From an uncultured Burkholderiaceae bacterium (GTDB taxonomy: Bacteria; Pseudomonadota; Gammaproteobacteria; Burkholderiales; Burkholderiaceae), in the NCBI GenBank assembly GCA_937862905.1, contig CALMCL010000169.1:1-64000 (forward strand): a stretch of DNA of 64,000 bases, in the 5' to 3' direction. The translations under genes were made by a program, and so were the position numbers. Shown in pieces: positions 37,053 through 45,500 of this stretch (positions are counted from its first letter, which is position 1; each line of letters begins with the position of its first letter). The notes beneath the pieces are model-generated. The model was not told where the DNA came from. It did not search any database and saw nothing but the letters and a program-made list of their open reading frames with translations.

Positions 37053-37562
37053 GCACGCACAGAGCATCGCCCGACAAGCACCACCAAGCCAATGGTGGTG
37101 CTGAGGTAGTGTTGAACAAGAGGAAGCAGCACTACAGCAGCACTTATTGTGAAATGTGTGAAATGCGAAGTAAAACCCACTTTGCGTTTGTTGAAACATA
37201 ACGATGTTTAAGCTGGAAATACACGCAAACCCACGCAAATCCATCAACCAAGTAAGCGGATGATTGACGGTTTTCACTATAAAACCGAACGACCATCCAC
37301 TAAAAAAAGCGGCTGAAACATGTTGCCTCACGTACAATAGCACCCACAGCACGATGGCTGATTTTCGGCAAAAGCAACATTGGTATGGCCTATCGCCAAG
37401 CAAACCCTGCTTCGTGATGGTTGGGATTTAAAGATTTTGAATGGGGAGCCCCACACAACATGAATGAAACCCAAGAAACCCGTAAACAAAATATTAGATG
37501 ATTTACGAGTTTCGCTATAGACAACACGCACATTAACAACACGCACCATTCGGAGACCTCTC
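37053..37562. other. Intergenic region between mltD and fabI
   Basis: A 10 bp stem AGCACCACCA/TGGTGGTGCT (37077-37086 and 37093-37102) lies 25 nt after mltD but has no T-run. The second copy of the dispersed 43 bp repeat is at 37244-37286. No gene is supported. Confidence 0.5.
37244..37286. repeat. Dispersed 43 bp intergenic repeat, copy 2
   Basis: Partner of 31928-31970 in the same orientation, with TCAACCAA then GGATGATTGACGGTTTT then CACTATAAAACC. Eight differences in 43 bases by hand alignment. Confidence 0.55.
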
Positions 37563-38357
37563 ATGGCATTTTTAGCAGGCAAACGCATCCTCATCACAGG
37601 TTTATTGTCCAATCGTTCCATCGCCTACGGCATCGCTCAAGCCTGCCACCGCGAAGGCGCAGAACTCGCATTCACCTATGTTGGCGAGCGCTTCAAAGAC
37701 CGCATCACCCAATTCGCCAAAGAGTTCAATTCAGAACTCGTGTTCGATTGCGACGTCGGCAGCGATGAACAAATCAACGCCGTGTTTGCGGATCTGAGCC
37801 AATCATGGGATAAGCTGGATGGACTCGTGCACGCGATTGGCTTTGCCCCGCGTGAAGCGATCGCAGGGGATTTCTTGGACGGCTTGTCACGCGAAGGCTT
37901 CAAAATCGCACACGACATTTCAGCGTACAGCTTTCCTGCACTGGCCAAAGCATCATTGCCGATGCTGTCTGACCGTGCCGCAATGATCACCCTGACCTAC
38001 CTCGGCTCAGACAAAGTCGTGCCCAACTACAACACCATGGGCTTGGCCAAAGCTTCACTCGAAGCGTCTGTGCGCTACCTCGCCGACAGCCTCGGCCCAC
38101 GTGGTGTGCGCGTGAACGGCGTATCAGCGGGTCCGATCAAAACCTTGGCCGCATCAGGCATCAAAGGCTTTGGTAAAATTTTGAACTTCGTTGAACAAAA
38201 TGCCCCGCTGCGCCGCAACGTCACCATTGAAGACGTGGGCAACGCCTCTGCATTTTTATTGTCAGACTTGGCAGGCGGCATCACAGGTGAAATCACCTAC
38301 GTGGATTGCGGCTTCCGTCAAGTCATCGGCGGCATGGGATTTAATGAGGCTGAATGA
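37563..38357 (+). CDS. fabI: Enoyl-[acyl-carrier-protein] reductase (NADH)
   Basis: FabI-type SDR with [16 protein letters not shown] (the atypical NADH-binding motif) and Tyr-(6)-Lys in [10 protein letters not shown]. Family blocks [15 protein letters not shown] and [18 protein letters not shown] are present. It catalyses the last step of each fatty-acid elongation cycle and is the triclosan target. The length is 264 residues. It is followed by a strong terminator. Confidence 0.96.
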   Translation: MAFLAGKRILITGLLSNRSIAYGIAQACHREGAELAFTYVGERFKDRITQFAKEFNSELVFDCDVGSDEQINAVFADLSQSWDKLDGLVHAIGFAPREAIAGDFLDGLSREGFKIAHDISAYSFPALAKASLPMLSDRAAMITLTYLGSDKVVPNYNTMGLAKASLEASVRYLADSLGPRGVRVNGVSAGPIKTLAASGIKGFGKILNFVEQNAPLRRNVTIEDVGNASAFLLSDLAGGITGEITYVDCGFRQVIGGMGFNEAE

Positions 38358-38371
38358 TCCACAGTCCTTTC

Positions 38372-38409
38372 AAAAAAAGCGCAATGACATGAATCATTGC
38401 GCTTTTTTA
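38372..38409 (+). terminator. Intrinsic terminator after fabI
   Basis: AAAAAAGCGCAATGA/TCATTGCGCTTTTTT is a 15 bp stem with a CATGAA loop, ending in T. Confidence 0.92.
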
Positions 38410-38601
38410 TATCTTTTATTGTGAACGCCTCCGCAAACCTCAGCGACCATCAAATAATGTTAGTGAGACCGAACGACGACAAATGAGCACCAATGTTCGT
38501 GCATACTCAACACATCCACTCAATCCACTCAATGAACGGCAGGGATTTCAACCCATTCTGCATGTTTTGGCATTTTTTTAAAGATGCCTTTTGATGTTTC
38601 A

Positions 38602-40518
38602 TTACCCCAGCATCTCCAGCTCTTCCTGCAAACCCAACCATTCTTCCTCAATCGGCGCCATCTGCTCAGTCAGCTCCGCACTGCGTGCGATCGCAGCGGC
38701 CAAGTCATCCTGTTTATCACCCGCATAAGCCTCCTCTGAAGCCATCCAGCCTTGCAGTTGATCCAGTTCACTTTGCATGGCCGCCAATTGTTTTTCCAAT
38801 TTACTGATCGACTGTTTGAGCTTTTTCTGTTCAAACTCAATCGTTGCCTTGCTTTTACCTGCATGTTTATCCGCAACAACAGGCGCGACCTCCACATGCT
38901 TTTTCGCCGTTTCAGTCTTTGGCGCGTGATTGGCTTGCTTATGCAGCTGCCAACTTTTCGCACACCAGTTGCGATAGTCGTCCAGATCACCGTCAAATTC
39001 ACGCACCGTGCGATCGGCCACCAACCAAAATTGATCAACACAATTCGCCAACAAGCTGCGGTCATGCGACACCACAATCAATGCCCCGTCAAACTGCTGC
39101 AAAGCCATCACCAGTGCGTGACGCATGTCCAAATCCAAGTGATTGGTCGGCTCATCAAGCAACAGCAAATGCGGCTTTTGCCAAATCAGCAACGCCAATG
39201 CCAAACGCGCTTTTTCACCACCTGAGAAATTGATGATGGATTCGTTCACACGATCGCCCGCGAAATTAAAACCACCGAGGTAATTGCGTAGCTTTTGATA
39301 ATTTTCATTTGGCGCCAGACGAATCATGTGCCACAGCGGTGACTCATTTTCACGCAAGGTATCCAAATGCTGCTGTGAAAAATAACCGATGCGCAAGTTC
39401 GGCGCATTGACGATTTCACCACGCAAAGGGATCAATTCGCCCGCCAACGCTTTAATCAGTGTTGATTTACCCGCACCATTCATGCCCAACAAACCAATGC
39501 GGTCTTGGCTCTGAATCGTGAATGCGATGTTTTCCAGCAACGCCGTATCACCGTAGCCCAAATCCAATTTGTCCGCTTGAATCTGTGGGTTCGGCAAATC
39601 GGCCAACGGCGCAAATTCAAAGCTAAACGGTGAATCCAAATGCGCAGGTGCAACCAACTCCAAACGATCCAACGCCTTGATGCGGCTCTGCGCTTGACGC
39701 GCCTTGGTCGCCTGCGCGCGGAAGCGGTCGATGTATTTGTGTAAATGCGCCACATGCCGCTGTTGCTGTTCATACAACGCATTTTGTTGCATCAAACGCT
39801 CAGCGCGTGTGCGCTCATACGTCGAATAATTGCCTTTGTACGCCGTCAATGTCTGTTGGGCGGCCTCAATGATGTGCGAACATAACGCATCCAAAAAATC
39901 GCGGTCATGCGAAATGATGATTTTCGTCGCAGGATGGGTCTTCAAATAATTTTCCAGCCACAACACCGTATCCAAATCCAAGTGATTGGTCGGCTCATCG
40001 AGCAACAACAAATCCGAGCGGCACATCAAAGCGCGCGCCAAATTCAACCGCATCCGCCAACCGCCCGAAAATGAGGTCACCGCATTGCCCTGCACATTCT
40101 GCGCAAAACCCAGTCCATTGAGCAACTGCGCGGCTCGCGATGGCGCGGTGTACGCATCAATCACCGCCATGTCCGCATACACCGTCCCCATCATCTCACC
40201 ATCGTCATCGGCAATGGCCTGCTCCAACTGTGCATTCAACGCCGCCAAAGCCTCATCCCCCGCCAGCACATAATCCAACGCCGACTCATCCGTATCGGGC
40301 ATTTCCTGCGCCACATGCGCAATCGTCCAATTGTTCGGGATGTACACGTCCCCCTCATCCGCCAACAATTCGCCGCGCAACAAAGCAAACAAACTCGACT
40401 TCCCCGTCCCATTGCGCCCCACCAACCCCACGGACTGCCCCGTATCGATGCGCGCATTGGCTTTTTGAAGCAACACATTATTGCCGCGTTGGAGACGAAG
40501 GTTGGTGAGGGTGATCAT
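38602..40518 (-). CDS. ABC-F family ATPase (YheS-like)
   Basis: Two ABC domains without membrane segments: Walker A GRNGTGKSS and GMNGAGKST, signatures SFSGGWRMRL and NFSGGEKARLAL, and two LLLLDEPTNHLDLD Walker B motifs. The linker between them (YEQQQRHVAHLHKYIDRFRAQATKARQAQSR) is the P-site tRNA interaction motif of ABC-F translation factors. A C-terminal coiled coil covers about residues 560-638. Length and linker fit YheS better than Uup or EttA. ATG 40518 begins the conserved sequence. The likely role is ribosome-associated relief of stalling. Confidence 0.9.
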   Translation of the reverse strand: MITLTNLRLQRGNNVLLQKANARIDTGQSVGLVGRNGTGKSSLFALLRGELLADEGDVYIPNNWTIAHVAQEMPDTDESALDYVLAGDEALAALNAQLEQAIADDDGEMMGTVYADMAVIDAYTAPSRAAQLLNGLGFAQNVQGNAVTSFSGGWRMRLNLARALMCRSDLLLLDEPTNHLDLDTVLWLENYLKTHPATKIIISHDRDFLDALCSHIIEAAQQTLTAYKGNYSTYERTRAERLMQQNALYEQQQRHVAHLHKYIDRFRAQATKARQAQSRIKALDRLELVAPAHLDSPFSFEFAPLADLPNPQIQADKLDLGYGDTALLENIAFTIQSQDRIGLLGMNGAGKSTLIKALAGELIPLRGEIVNAPNLRIGYFSQQHLDTLRENESPLWHMIRLAPNENYQKLRNYLGGFNFAGDRVNESIINFSGGEKARLALALLIWQKPHLLLLDEPTNHLDLDMRHALVMALQQFDGALIVVSHDRSLLANCVDQFWLVADRTVREFDGDLDDYRNWCAKSWQLHKQANHAPKTETAKKHVEVAPVVADKHAGKSKATIEFEQKKLKQSISKLEKQLAAMQSELDQLQGWMASEEAYAGDKQDDLAAAIARSAELTEQMAPIEEEWLGLQEELEMLG

Positions 40519-40530
40519 GTTTAGAATGCA

Positions 40531-40563
40531 GTAAAAAATAAAGCCCGGCAAAAGCGGGGCTTT
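40531..40563 (-). terminator. Terminator between the VOC gene and the ABC-F gene
   Basis: On the minus strand AAAGCCCCGC/GCCGGGCTTT with a short loop is followed by ATTTTTTAC, so it stops transcripts coming from the VOC side. Confidence 0.8.
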
Positions 40564-40659
40564 GGGTCAAATTGAAACAGAATTATAGCAAGAACAGCAC
40601 CAAATAACCAAAGGAAACGCGGATTAACGCCGAAGGTAAAGGCGGCCTGAGGGAGGACC

Positions 40660-40702
40660 GCAACAAAAATCATGAAAATGCCCAAGGCATGACCCTTGTT
40701 GC
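40660..40702. repeat. Nested hairpin downstream of the VOC gene
   Basis: GCAACAA (40660-40666) pairs with TTGTTGC (40696-40702) around an inner TCATG/CATGA and ATGCC/GGCAT structure. It may be a decayed attC at the end of the VOC cassette, but its core boxes do not match the attC consensus. Confidence 0.35.
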
Positions 40703-40717
40703 ATGGATGCTCGCTAT

Positions 40718-41110
40718 TTATTCAGCATGATGGTAAGCAACACATAACTTATTGCCATCAGGGTCTCGAAAGTACGCGCCGTAGTAATTGGCGTGGTACT
40801 CCGGCCGTAGACCTGGCTTACCCTCACACGTACCGCCGCACGCCAAAGCAAGCGCGTGAACTTGATCGACTTGCTGGCGAGAACTTGCCAAGAACGCAAA
40901 CATCTGCCCGTTGCCTGAATGATGTGCTTGTTGGTTGAATGGTCGACCAACGAGAAATAATGGGCGTGGATCTGGCGTGGACTGCCAGCCAGCCCATGGT
41001 CGCTCATCGTCCAGAAAGCGAAACTGAATTCCAAGCGCCCCCAGCACAGGCTTGTAGAAAGCCATGGCTCGCGAAAAATCACTGACGCCGACCATGATGT
41101 GTGAGAGCAC
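40718..41110 (-). CDS. VOC-superfamily (glyoxalase/dioxygenase fold) protein, likely cassette gene
   Basis: A 130-residue single-domain VOC protein: ISHIMVGVSDF-like opening, MAFYKPVLGALGIQF, HHSGNGQMFAFLA and YYGAYFRDPDGNKLCVAYH. Metal-ligand positions (His near the N-terminus, Glu in the last strand replaced by the VAYHH region) are uncertain, so the activity is unknown. GTG 41110 is the likely start because AGGAGG sits 6 nt upstream. The gene begins 20 nt after the attC core site, as expected for an integron cassette. Confidence 0.82.
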   Translation of the reverse strand: MLSHIMVGVSDFSRAMAFYKPVLGALGIQFRFLDDERPWAGWQSTPDPRPLFLVGRPFNQQAHHSGNGQMFAFLASSRQQVDQVHALALACGGTCEGKPGLRPEYHANYYGAYFRDPDGNKLCVAYHHAE

Positions 41111-41130
41111 TTGACACCTCCTTTGACTTT

Positions 41131-41201
41131 TCTAACGTTTGACATGAGAGGCGGCGCAAGGGCGAAGTCCCTTGTGATCTCCTCTCAATGGAAGGTTAGG
41201 C
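41131..41201 (-). repeat. Integron attC recombination site
   Basis: Read on the minus strand it starts with the R'' box GCCTAAC (41201-41195) and ends with CGTTAGA (41137-41131). Between them lies an imperfect inverted repeat: ATTGAGAGG pairs with CCTCTCAT, and CAAGGG pairs with CCCTTG around an ACTTCG loop, with unpaired bases typical of attC. The 71 bp length is in the normal range. The upstream gene's TAA stop lies inside the R'' box and the next gene starts just after the R' box. Confidence 0.8.
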
Positions 41202-41792
41202 GGCACTATATGCATGCTTTCTCTCTGCTTCAGAGAGAACCGCCACTTGAACCGTTGGTTCGCCTGCAGGAGACGCGAAGAACGGCGTTTGCTTGTATGT
41301 GCCATCGACTCCGCTGAGCATCACCCTCGGCATAAAGCCCATGAGCGAAACAACTGTGCCGAAGACAAGGCTGGGAGGAGTCTCCTTGGCACTGCCCGTA
41401 TTCACCCTCATATGGAGTCGAGGGAACGAACGTTCAAAAGCCTCGGGATCCGTCCTCAGGCATGAGCCAAGCAAACCCACGTAAGGGAGCTTCCAGTTCC
41501 GAGCCGTATTGGCAATGGGTGTACGACAGCAACTGGCGTACCACCGCAAAAGCCCTGCCTTTGAGAGCGACATGCAAGCGAGGTGTTGCGTGCCTTCGTG
41601 GAACGTGACGTGCTTCGCCAAAGTGGCCACAAACTCAGCACCACCTTGCGAGTCGTGCGTAAAGTGCGTACTGCCAAGATGATTGGAGTAGGCTCGACAG
41701 TCTTTGCAGTAGCACATTCCACGTAGTGCTCGATGGGGCTCGCTAACGAGCCCGTGAAGAGCGCCGCACTGGCACTGAAAGTGATGGTTCAT
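41196..41792 (-). CDS. DUF6151/GFA-like cysteine-rich protein, likely integron cassette gene
   Basis: The 198-residue protein opens FQCQCGALHGLV and has MCYCKDCRAYSNHLG, the zinc-ligand pattern of GFA (glutathione-dependent formaldehyde-activating) related proteins. WYASCCRTPIANTARNW supplies further cysteines. Proteins of this group are commonly found in integron gene cassettes. AGGAG lies 8 nt upstream of ATG 41792. Before it stands GTTAGGC (41817-41811), the core recombination site, and its stop is inside attC. Biochemical function is not known. Confidence 0.8.
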   Translation of the reverse strand: MNHHFQCQCGALHGLVSEPHRALRGMCYCKDCRAYSNHLGSTHFTHDSQGGAEFVATLAKHVTFHEGTQHLACMSLSKAGLLRWYASCCRTPIANTARNWKLPYVGLLGSCLRTDPEAFERSFPRLHMRVNTGSAKETPPSLVFGTVVSLMGFMPRVMLSGVDGTYKQTPFFASPAGEPTVQVAVLSEAERKHAYSAA

Positions 41793-41810
41793 TGGCAATT
41801 CTCCTGTGAT

Positions 41811-41817
41811 GCCTAAC
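41811..41817 (-). repeat. Integron core site at the 5' boundary of the cassette
   Basis: GTTAGGC on the minus strand, 18 nt before the start codon of the DUF6151-like gene, marks the upstream cassette junction. The sequence beyond it does not fold as a full attC, and no intI gene is found upstream within the window. Confidence 0.65.
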
Positions 41818-41852
41818 AACAGCATTTAGTGTTTACACGTTTTGTTTTTAGC

Positions 41853-42146
41853 AACGGATGTTACGTACTGCGCAAAAATCAAGCACGGTCTAAACAACGC
41901 CAAAATCACGTTTGACATTGTAAATCTTTACATTACCAGCCTTTAATCACCGTCATTCCCGCACAGGCGGGAATCCAGTGGGGCGCGAAGCGCACCTTCA
42001 AATTAAAACAGGCCTTCACGACAAACACATGCTGTGCATTGGCATGGATTCCCGCCTGCGCAGGAATGACGGAGTGAAATACAAGACATACTTTTTACTA
42101 AAAAAGATAAAAAAGAGGTTTTTATACGCTCTTGCCAACATCCGTT
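41853..42146. mobile_element. MITE-like element, copy A
   Basis: Terminal inverted repeats AACGGATGTT (41853-41862) and AACATCCGTT (42137-42146) are exact. The 294 bp interior contains two REP palindromes (CGTCATTCCCGC near 41951 and GGATTCCCGCCTGCG near 42047). It aligns along its whole length with the reverse complement of 44248-44559, including the flanks of the REP units, at roughly 80% identity by eye. It has no coding capacity, so it depended on a transposase elsewhere. Confidence 0.75.
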
Positions 42147-42290
42147 AACAATGTGATTACCCATAACCGTGCACAGGCTTCATGGATACCCTCCCCAAGC
42201 ACTGCACTGCAACAATCACACATCAGAGCTTTAAGAACCGAATTGACGGTGCGATGAACCGCATGCATCCGCTTGAGCCGAAGACATGAC

Positions 42291-42764
42291 TCAATCCGTC
42301 CGATGCACCACACCAACCCACACTTCAACGTCTCCCATGCCCGTTTGCGGGTCAAAGCGCTCGTCATATCGCTCAAAATCAGGGGTGTGGGCGGATTCAT
42401 AACTGCTGTGCAACAGCCAATCGTAAATTTTTTGCCATGTCTCCCGAATGTTTGCAATCGCACCCGAATGGACGAACACGGCGTAACGCGCAGGCTGAAT
42501 GCGCACACGTCCTGTCTCTGCAGGCAAGCCGTCGAATGATGAAACTTCTACGCCAGTCATGTATTCAAAACTGCTGGCATCATGCCCACACATCACCCCA
42601 TAGGTGGTTTTTTGCGTTTGTGCAGGCAAGGGGAGCTGCTGAACAAATGTTCGCCATTGCACTGGAATGCTGGTAACAGCCTCATTGTAGTTGTGATGGT
42701 GGCGCAGCCCAGCAAGAAGCATGGAATGGCCGTGTTCGTAGCGGTTGGGTTGAAAGGTGTTCAT
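42291..42764 (-). CDS. Stand-alone GyrI-like (AraC effector-binding) domain protein
   Basis: A 157-residue protein with the GyrI-like fold pattern: HNYNEAVTSIPVQWRTFVQQLPLP, YGVMCGHDASSFEYMTGVEVSSF, RYAVFVHSGAIANIRETWQKIYDWLLHSSYE and a C-terminal VEVWVGV strand. Such domains bind small hydrophobic or cationic ligands; in AraC-type regulators they sense drugs, and alone they can sequester or hydrolyse them. No DNA-binding domain is present. It is monocistronic and next to the MITE. Confidence 0.82.
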   Translation of the reverse strand: MNTFQPNRYEHGHSMLLAGLRHHHNYNEAVTSIPVQWRTFVQQLPLPAQTQKTTYGVMCGHDASSFEYMTGVEVSSFDGLPAETGRVRIQPARYAVFVHSGAIANIRETWQKIYDWLLHSSYESAHTPDFERYDERFDPQTGMGDVEVWVGVVHRTD

Positions 42765-43303
42765 GGCTTTTCCTTTTGATCACAGTTGAAAGGCGACGGG
42801 TGACTGCACAAGGGAGGAAGCCCCTGCGCGGCCACACAGCCCATGGTGCAAGACCGCGTGATACCACCATTGATGCCATGTTGCGATGATTTTTTGCGCT
42901 CATTTGAATGAATCGCATTGCAAAAGCTCAAAGCAAAAGTTCAAAATGGCCTCGTCGCTCACATGGGTGCATGCACAATTCATTTTGGCACAGTTTGCCC
43001 ATCGAGCAAACGGGTTTTAAGCGTGCTTGATCAAAAAAACAGGCATCCAAAAACAAGCATCCAAAGCCATCACAATGAGTATTTCACGTTTTTTTATTTC
43101 ACATACAGTGGCTGAGCACAGGGCCAATCCACCGCACAAGTTTATTTCCTTATATAACTTATTGATAAACATACAAATAAAAATTATTTCCATGTTTAAG
43201 TGAGATCCATGAATATTCTTTATAATGCAAAATCAATGTGCTGACACATAACTTACATTCTTTAAATCAACCTGCACATGACACCACTCTTTTGGAGACA
43301 CAC
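42765..43303. other. Regulatory intergenic region before the cystine-type importer
   Basis: No gene is supported. TATAAT at 43221-43226, about 80 nt before the start codon, is a candidate -10 box; the -35 is weak, as expected for an activator-dependent (e.g. CysB) promoter. Confidence 0.45.
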
Positions 43304-44149
43304 ATGAAACTATTTGCACGACTCGTATTACCTTTATCCCTTTTAGCAGCGCTCACAGCATGCGGTGAAAAAAAGCCAGAAGCCGCAGCCAAACCAGCAG
43401 ATCAGGCGGCGGCACCTGCAGCGACCAACAGCGCCCCCAACCTTTTGGATGCATTGAAAGCCAAAAAAGTCATTCGCATTGGCACCGAAGGCACTTATGC
43501 GCCTTTCACTTTTCATGACCAAAAAAATGGCAATGTGTTGACGGGCTTTGACGTTGAAATTGCCAAAGAAGTCTTCAAGCGCGTGGGCATCGAAAAAGTT
43601 GAATTTGTTGAAGGCCCTTGGGACAGTTTGATTGCAGGCATTGATGCCGATCGTTACGATGCAGTGGTCAATGAAGTGGGCATCAACCCTGAACGCCAAG
43701 CGAAATACGATTTTTCTAAACCGTACATCGACTCACCAATGGTCGCCATCACCAAAGATGACAACACCAGCATCAAGTCTCTGGATGACCTGAAAGGTAA
43801 AAAAGCCGCACAAACTTTGACCAGTAACTTCGGCAAAACAGCCACGAAAATGGGTGCGGAGATCGTATCAGCAGACGGCTTTGCACAAACGGTTGACTTA
43901 TTGCTTTCAGGTCGAGCCGATGTGACTTTGAATGACCGCTTGTCGTTCCTTGATTTCAAAAAGCAAAAACCTGATGCAAAAATCAAAATCGCGGCCACAG
44001 ACAAAGAAACGGCCAGCTCAGGCATTCTGGTGAAAAAAGGCTCACCTGAGCTGCTCGCGGCGATCAACAAAGCCATTGATGACATCAAAGCCGATGGCAC
44101 GTACGGTAAAATTTCAACTCAATTCTTTGGCATTGACGTGTCCAAGTAA
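43304..44149 (+). CDS. Amino-acid ABC transporter substrate-binding lipoprotein (cystine-type)
   Basis: Lipobox LTAC is followed by an Ala/Pro/Lys linker and a family 3 solute-binding domain: IRIGTEGTYAPFTFHD, GFDVEIAKEVFKRVGI, VEGPWDSLIAGIDADRYDAVVNEVG and FSKPYIDSPM. The FxxPWD-like VEGPWDSL and NEVGINPERQAKY segments resemble TcyJ/FliY-type cystine binders. TTTGGAG 6 nt upstream fixes ATG 43304. It is the first gene of an importer that continues at 44824 after a MITE-containing gap. Linkage to a PLP sulfur enzyme supports cystine as ligand. Confidence 0.88.
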   Translation: MKLFARLVLPLSLLAALTACGEKKPEAAAKPADQAAAPAATNSAPNLLDALKAKKVIRIGTEGTYAPFTFHDQKNGNVLTGFDVEIAKEVFKRVGIEKVEFVEGPWDSLIAGIDADRYDAVVNEVGINPERQAKYDFSKPYIDSPMVAITKDDNTSIKSLDDLKGKKAAQTLTSNFGKTATKMGAEIVSADGFAQTVDLLLSGRADVTLNDRLSFLDFKKQKPDAKIKIAATDKETASSGILVKKGSPELLAAINKAIDDIKADGTYGKISTQFFGIDVSK

Positions 44150-44247
44150 GCCCTGACTTTACAGCGAAGTAGGCCTTGAATGGCTTGCTTTGACTGTAAA
44201 AATGGAGAGCTTATGTGCTTATAGTCAAAAACAGTGAAAATGCAAAG

Positions 44248-44559
44248 AACCGATGTTACACAAAGCGCATCAAAACCTCTTTTTATCTTTTTTAGTGAAA
44301 AGTATGTCTTGTATCACACGTCGTCATTCCCGCGCAGGCGGGAATCCATGCCAGTGCACCGCATGTGTTTGTCGTGAAGGCCTGTTTTGATTTCAAGCTG
44401 TGCTTCGCGCCCCACTGGATTCCCGCCTGCGCTGGAATGACGGTGGTTAAAGGTTTGTAGTGTAGAGGCTTACAATGTCAAACGCGATTTTTGCACTGTT
44501 GACAGTGTAGACATTGTTTGGGCTGTGTTTAATTTTTATGCTGAACGTAACATCCATCA
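44248..44559. mobile_element. MITE-like element, copy B (inverted relative to copy A)
   Basis: Ends AACCGATGTTACA (44248) and GTAACATCCATC (to about 44558) are imperfect inverted repeats of the same type as in copy A. Inside are the same REP palindromes and the AAGATAAAAAGAGGTTTT and GTTTGACATTGTAA flanks, all in reverse order. It has an extra ~16 bp near TGTCTACACTGTCAACAGTG compared with copy A. It lies between the substrate-binding and permease genes of the importer; the remainder of 44150-44823 has no convincing gene. Confidence 0.72.
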
Positions 44560-44823
44560 ATCATTGACTTGGGTTGATCGGGTCGCTTTGATGGTCGATT
44601 TACTTGGTTTCAATCAGGTTTTGCGTGACTTCCCGCTCAAAACCTCTGTTTTTGCAACAAGCGCACAGCAGTCTTTTACTTTGCGTTTAACTGTAAACGG
44701 TGCAATTGATGCACACTTGAGATTGTGCGTGGCGCACCTGCACACGGCATAAACACCTCAAAAAACCACCCCAACCACTGATTGATTCAGTGTCACAGCG
44801 ATAACTAAAAAAATAAGGTTTCT

Positions 44824-45489
44824 ATGGATGCTCGTCTCCTCGACATTTTGACCAGTTCGTTTATACCATTTGCCATCGCTGCATTGAAAGTCACCATTCC
44901 CTTGGCTTTGGTGTCGTTCATTTTGGGCTTGATTTTGGCTTTTTTCACCGCTTTGGCACGATTGTCTTCAAACAAACTGCTGCAAAGCATCGCCCAATTT
45001 TATGTGTGGATCATCCGAGGCACCCCCTTGCTGGTGCAATTGTTCATTATTTTTTACGGCCTGCCGTCCATCGGCATCACGCTCAATGCGTATGTCGCAG
45101 CAACCATTGCATTCTCAATGAGTGTGGGCGCCTATGGCTCCGAAACCATCCGTGCAGCCATTGAGTCCATTCCCAAAGAGCAATGGGAAGCGGGACAAAC
45201 CTTGGGCATGACCTACGCGCAAATCCTCAAACGCATCATCCTGCCACAAGCGGCGCGGGTGTCCACGCCACCACTGTTCAACGCATTCATCGGTTTGGTC
45301 AAAGACACGTCATTGGCGGCCAGCGTCACTGTGGTGGAGTTGTTTCGCAAAGCCCAAGAAGTCGCGGGCGTGACATTTGAACCGCTGTGGTTGTATACCG
45401 AGGCCGCACTGATTTACCTGATCATTTGCACGGTGCTGTCATACTATCAGCGCAAAACCGAAATGTATTTCAACCGCTTTCACGCATAA
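44824..45489 (+). CDS. Amino-acid ABC transporter permease (cystine-type)
   Basis: A 221-residue HisM/GlnP-type permease with about five transmembrane helices. It shows IRGTPLLVQLFIIFYGLPSIGI and the EAA loop IPKEQWEAGQTLGMTYAQILKRIILPQAARVSTPPL, which contacts the ATPase. A single permease probably forms a homodimer, as in TcyL. It is 12 nt upstream of the ATPase gene. Confidence 0.92.
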   Translation: MDARLLDILTSSFIPFAIAALKVTIPLALVSFILGLILAFFTALARLSSNKLLQSIAQFYVWIIRGTPLLVQLFIIFYGLPSIGITLNAYVAATIAFSMSVGAYGSETIRAAIESIPKEQWEAGQTLGMTYAQILKRIILPQAARVSTPPLFNAFIGLVKDTSLAASVTVVELFRKAQEVAGVTFEPLWLYTEAALIYLIICTVLSYYQRKTEMYFNRFHA

Positions 45490-45500
45490 AGGGCTGACCC

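Noticed and set aside
41838..41880. A possible attI site upstream of the DUF6151 cassette
   Set aside because: There is a vague AAAACAAAACG resemblance, but no integrase gene and the sequence belongs partly to the MITE end.
42122..42508. A 128-codon minus-strand ORF, considered as a possible integrase remnant next to the cassette
   Set aside because: It overlaps the GyrI-like gene in another frame and has no tyrosine-recombinase motifs.
44525..44752. A 75-codon ORF starting inside MITE copy B
   Set aside because: It begins within the repeat, has no protein family features and overlaps no conserved context.
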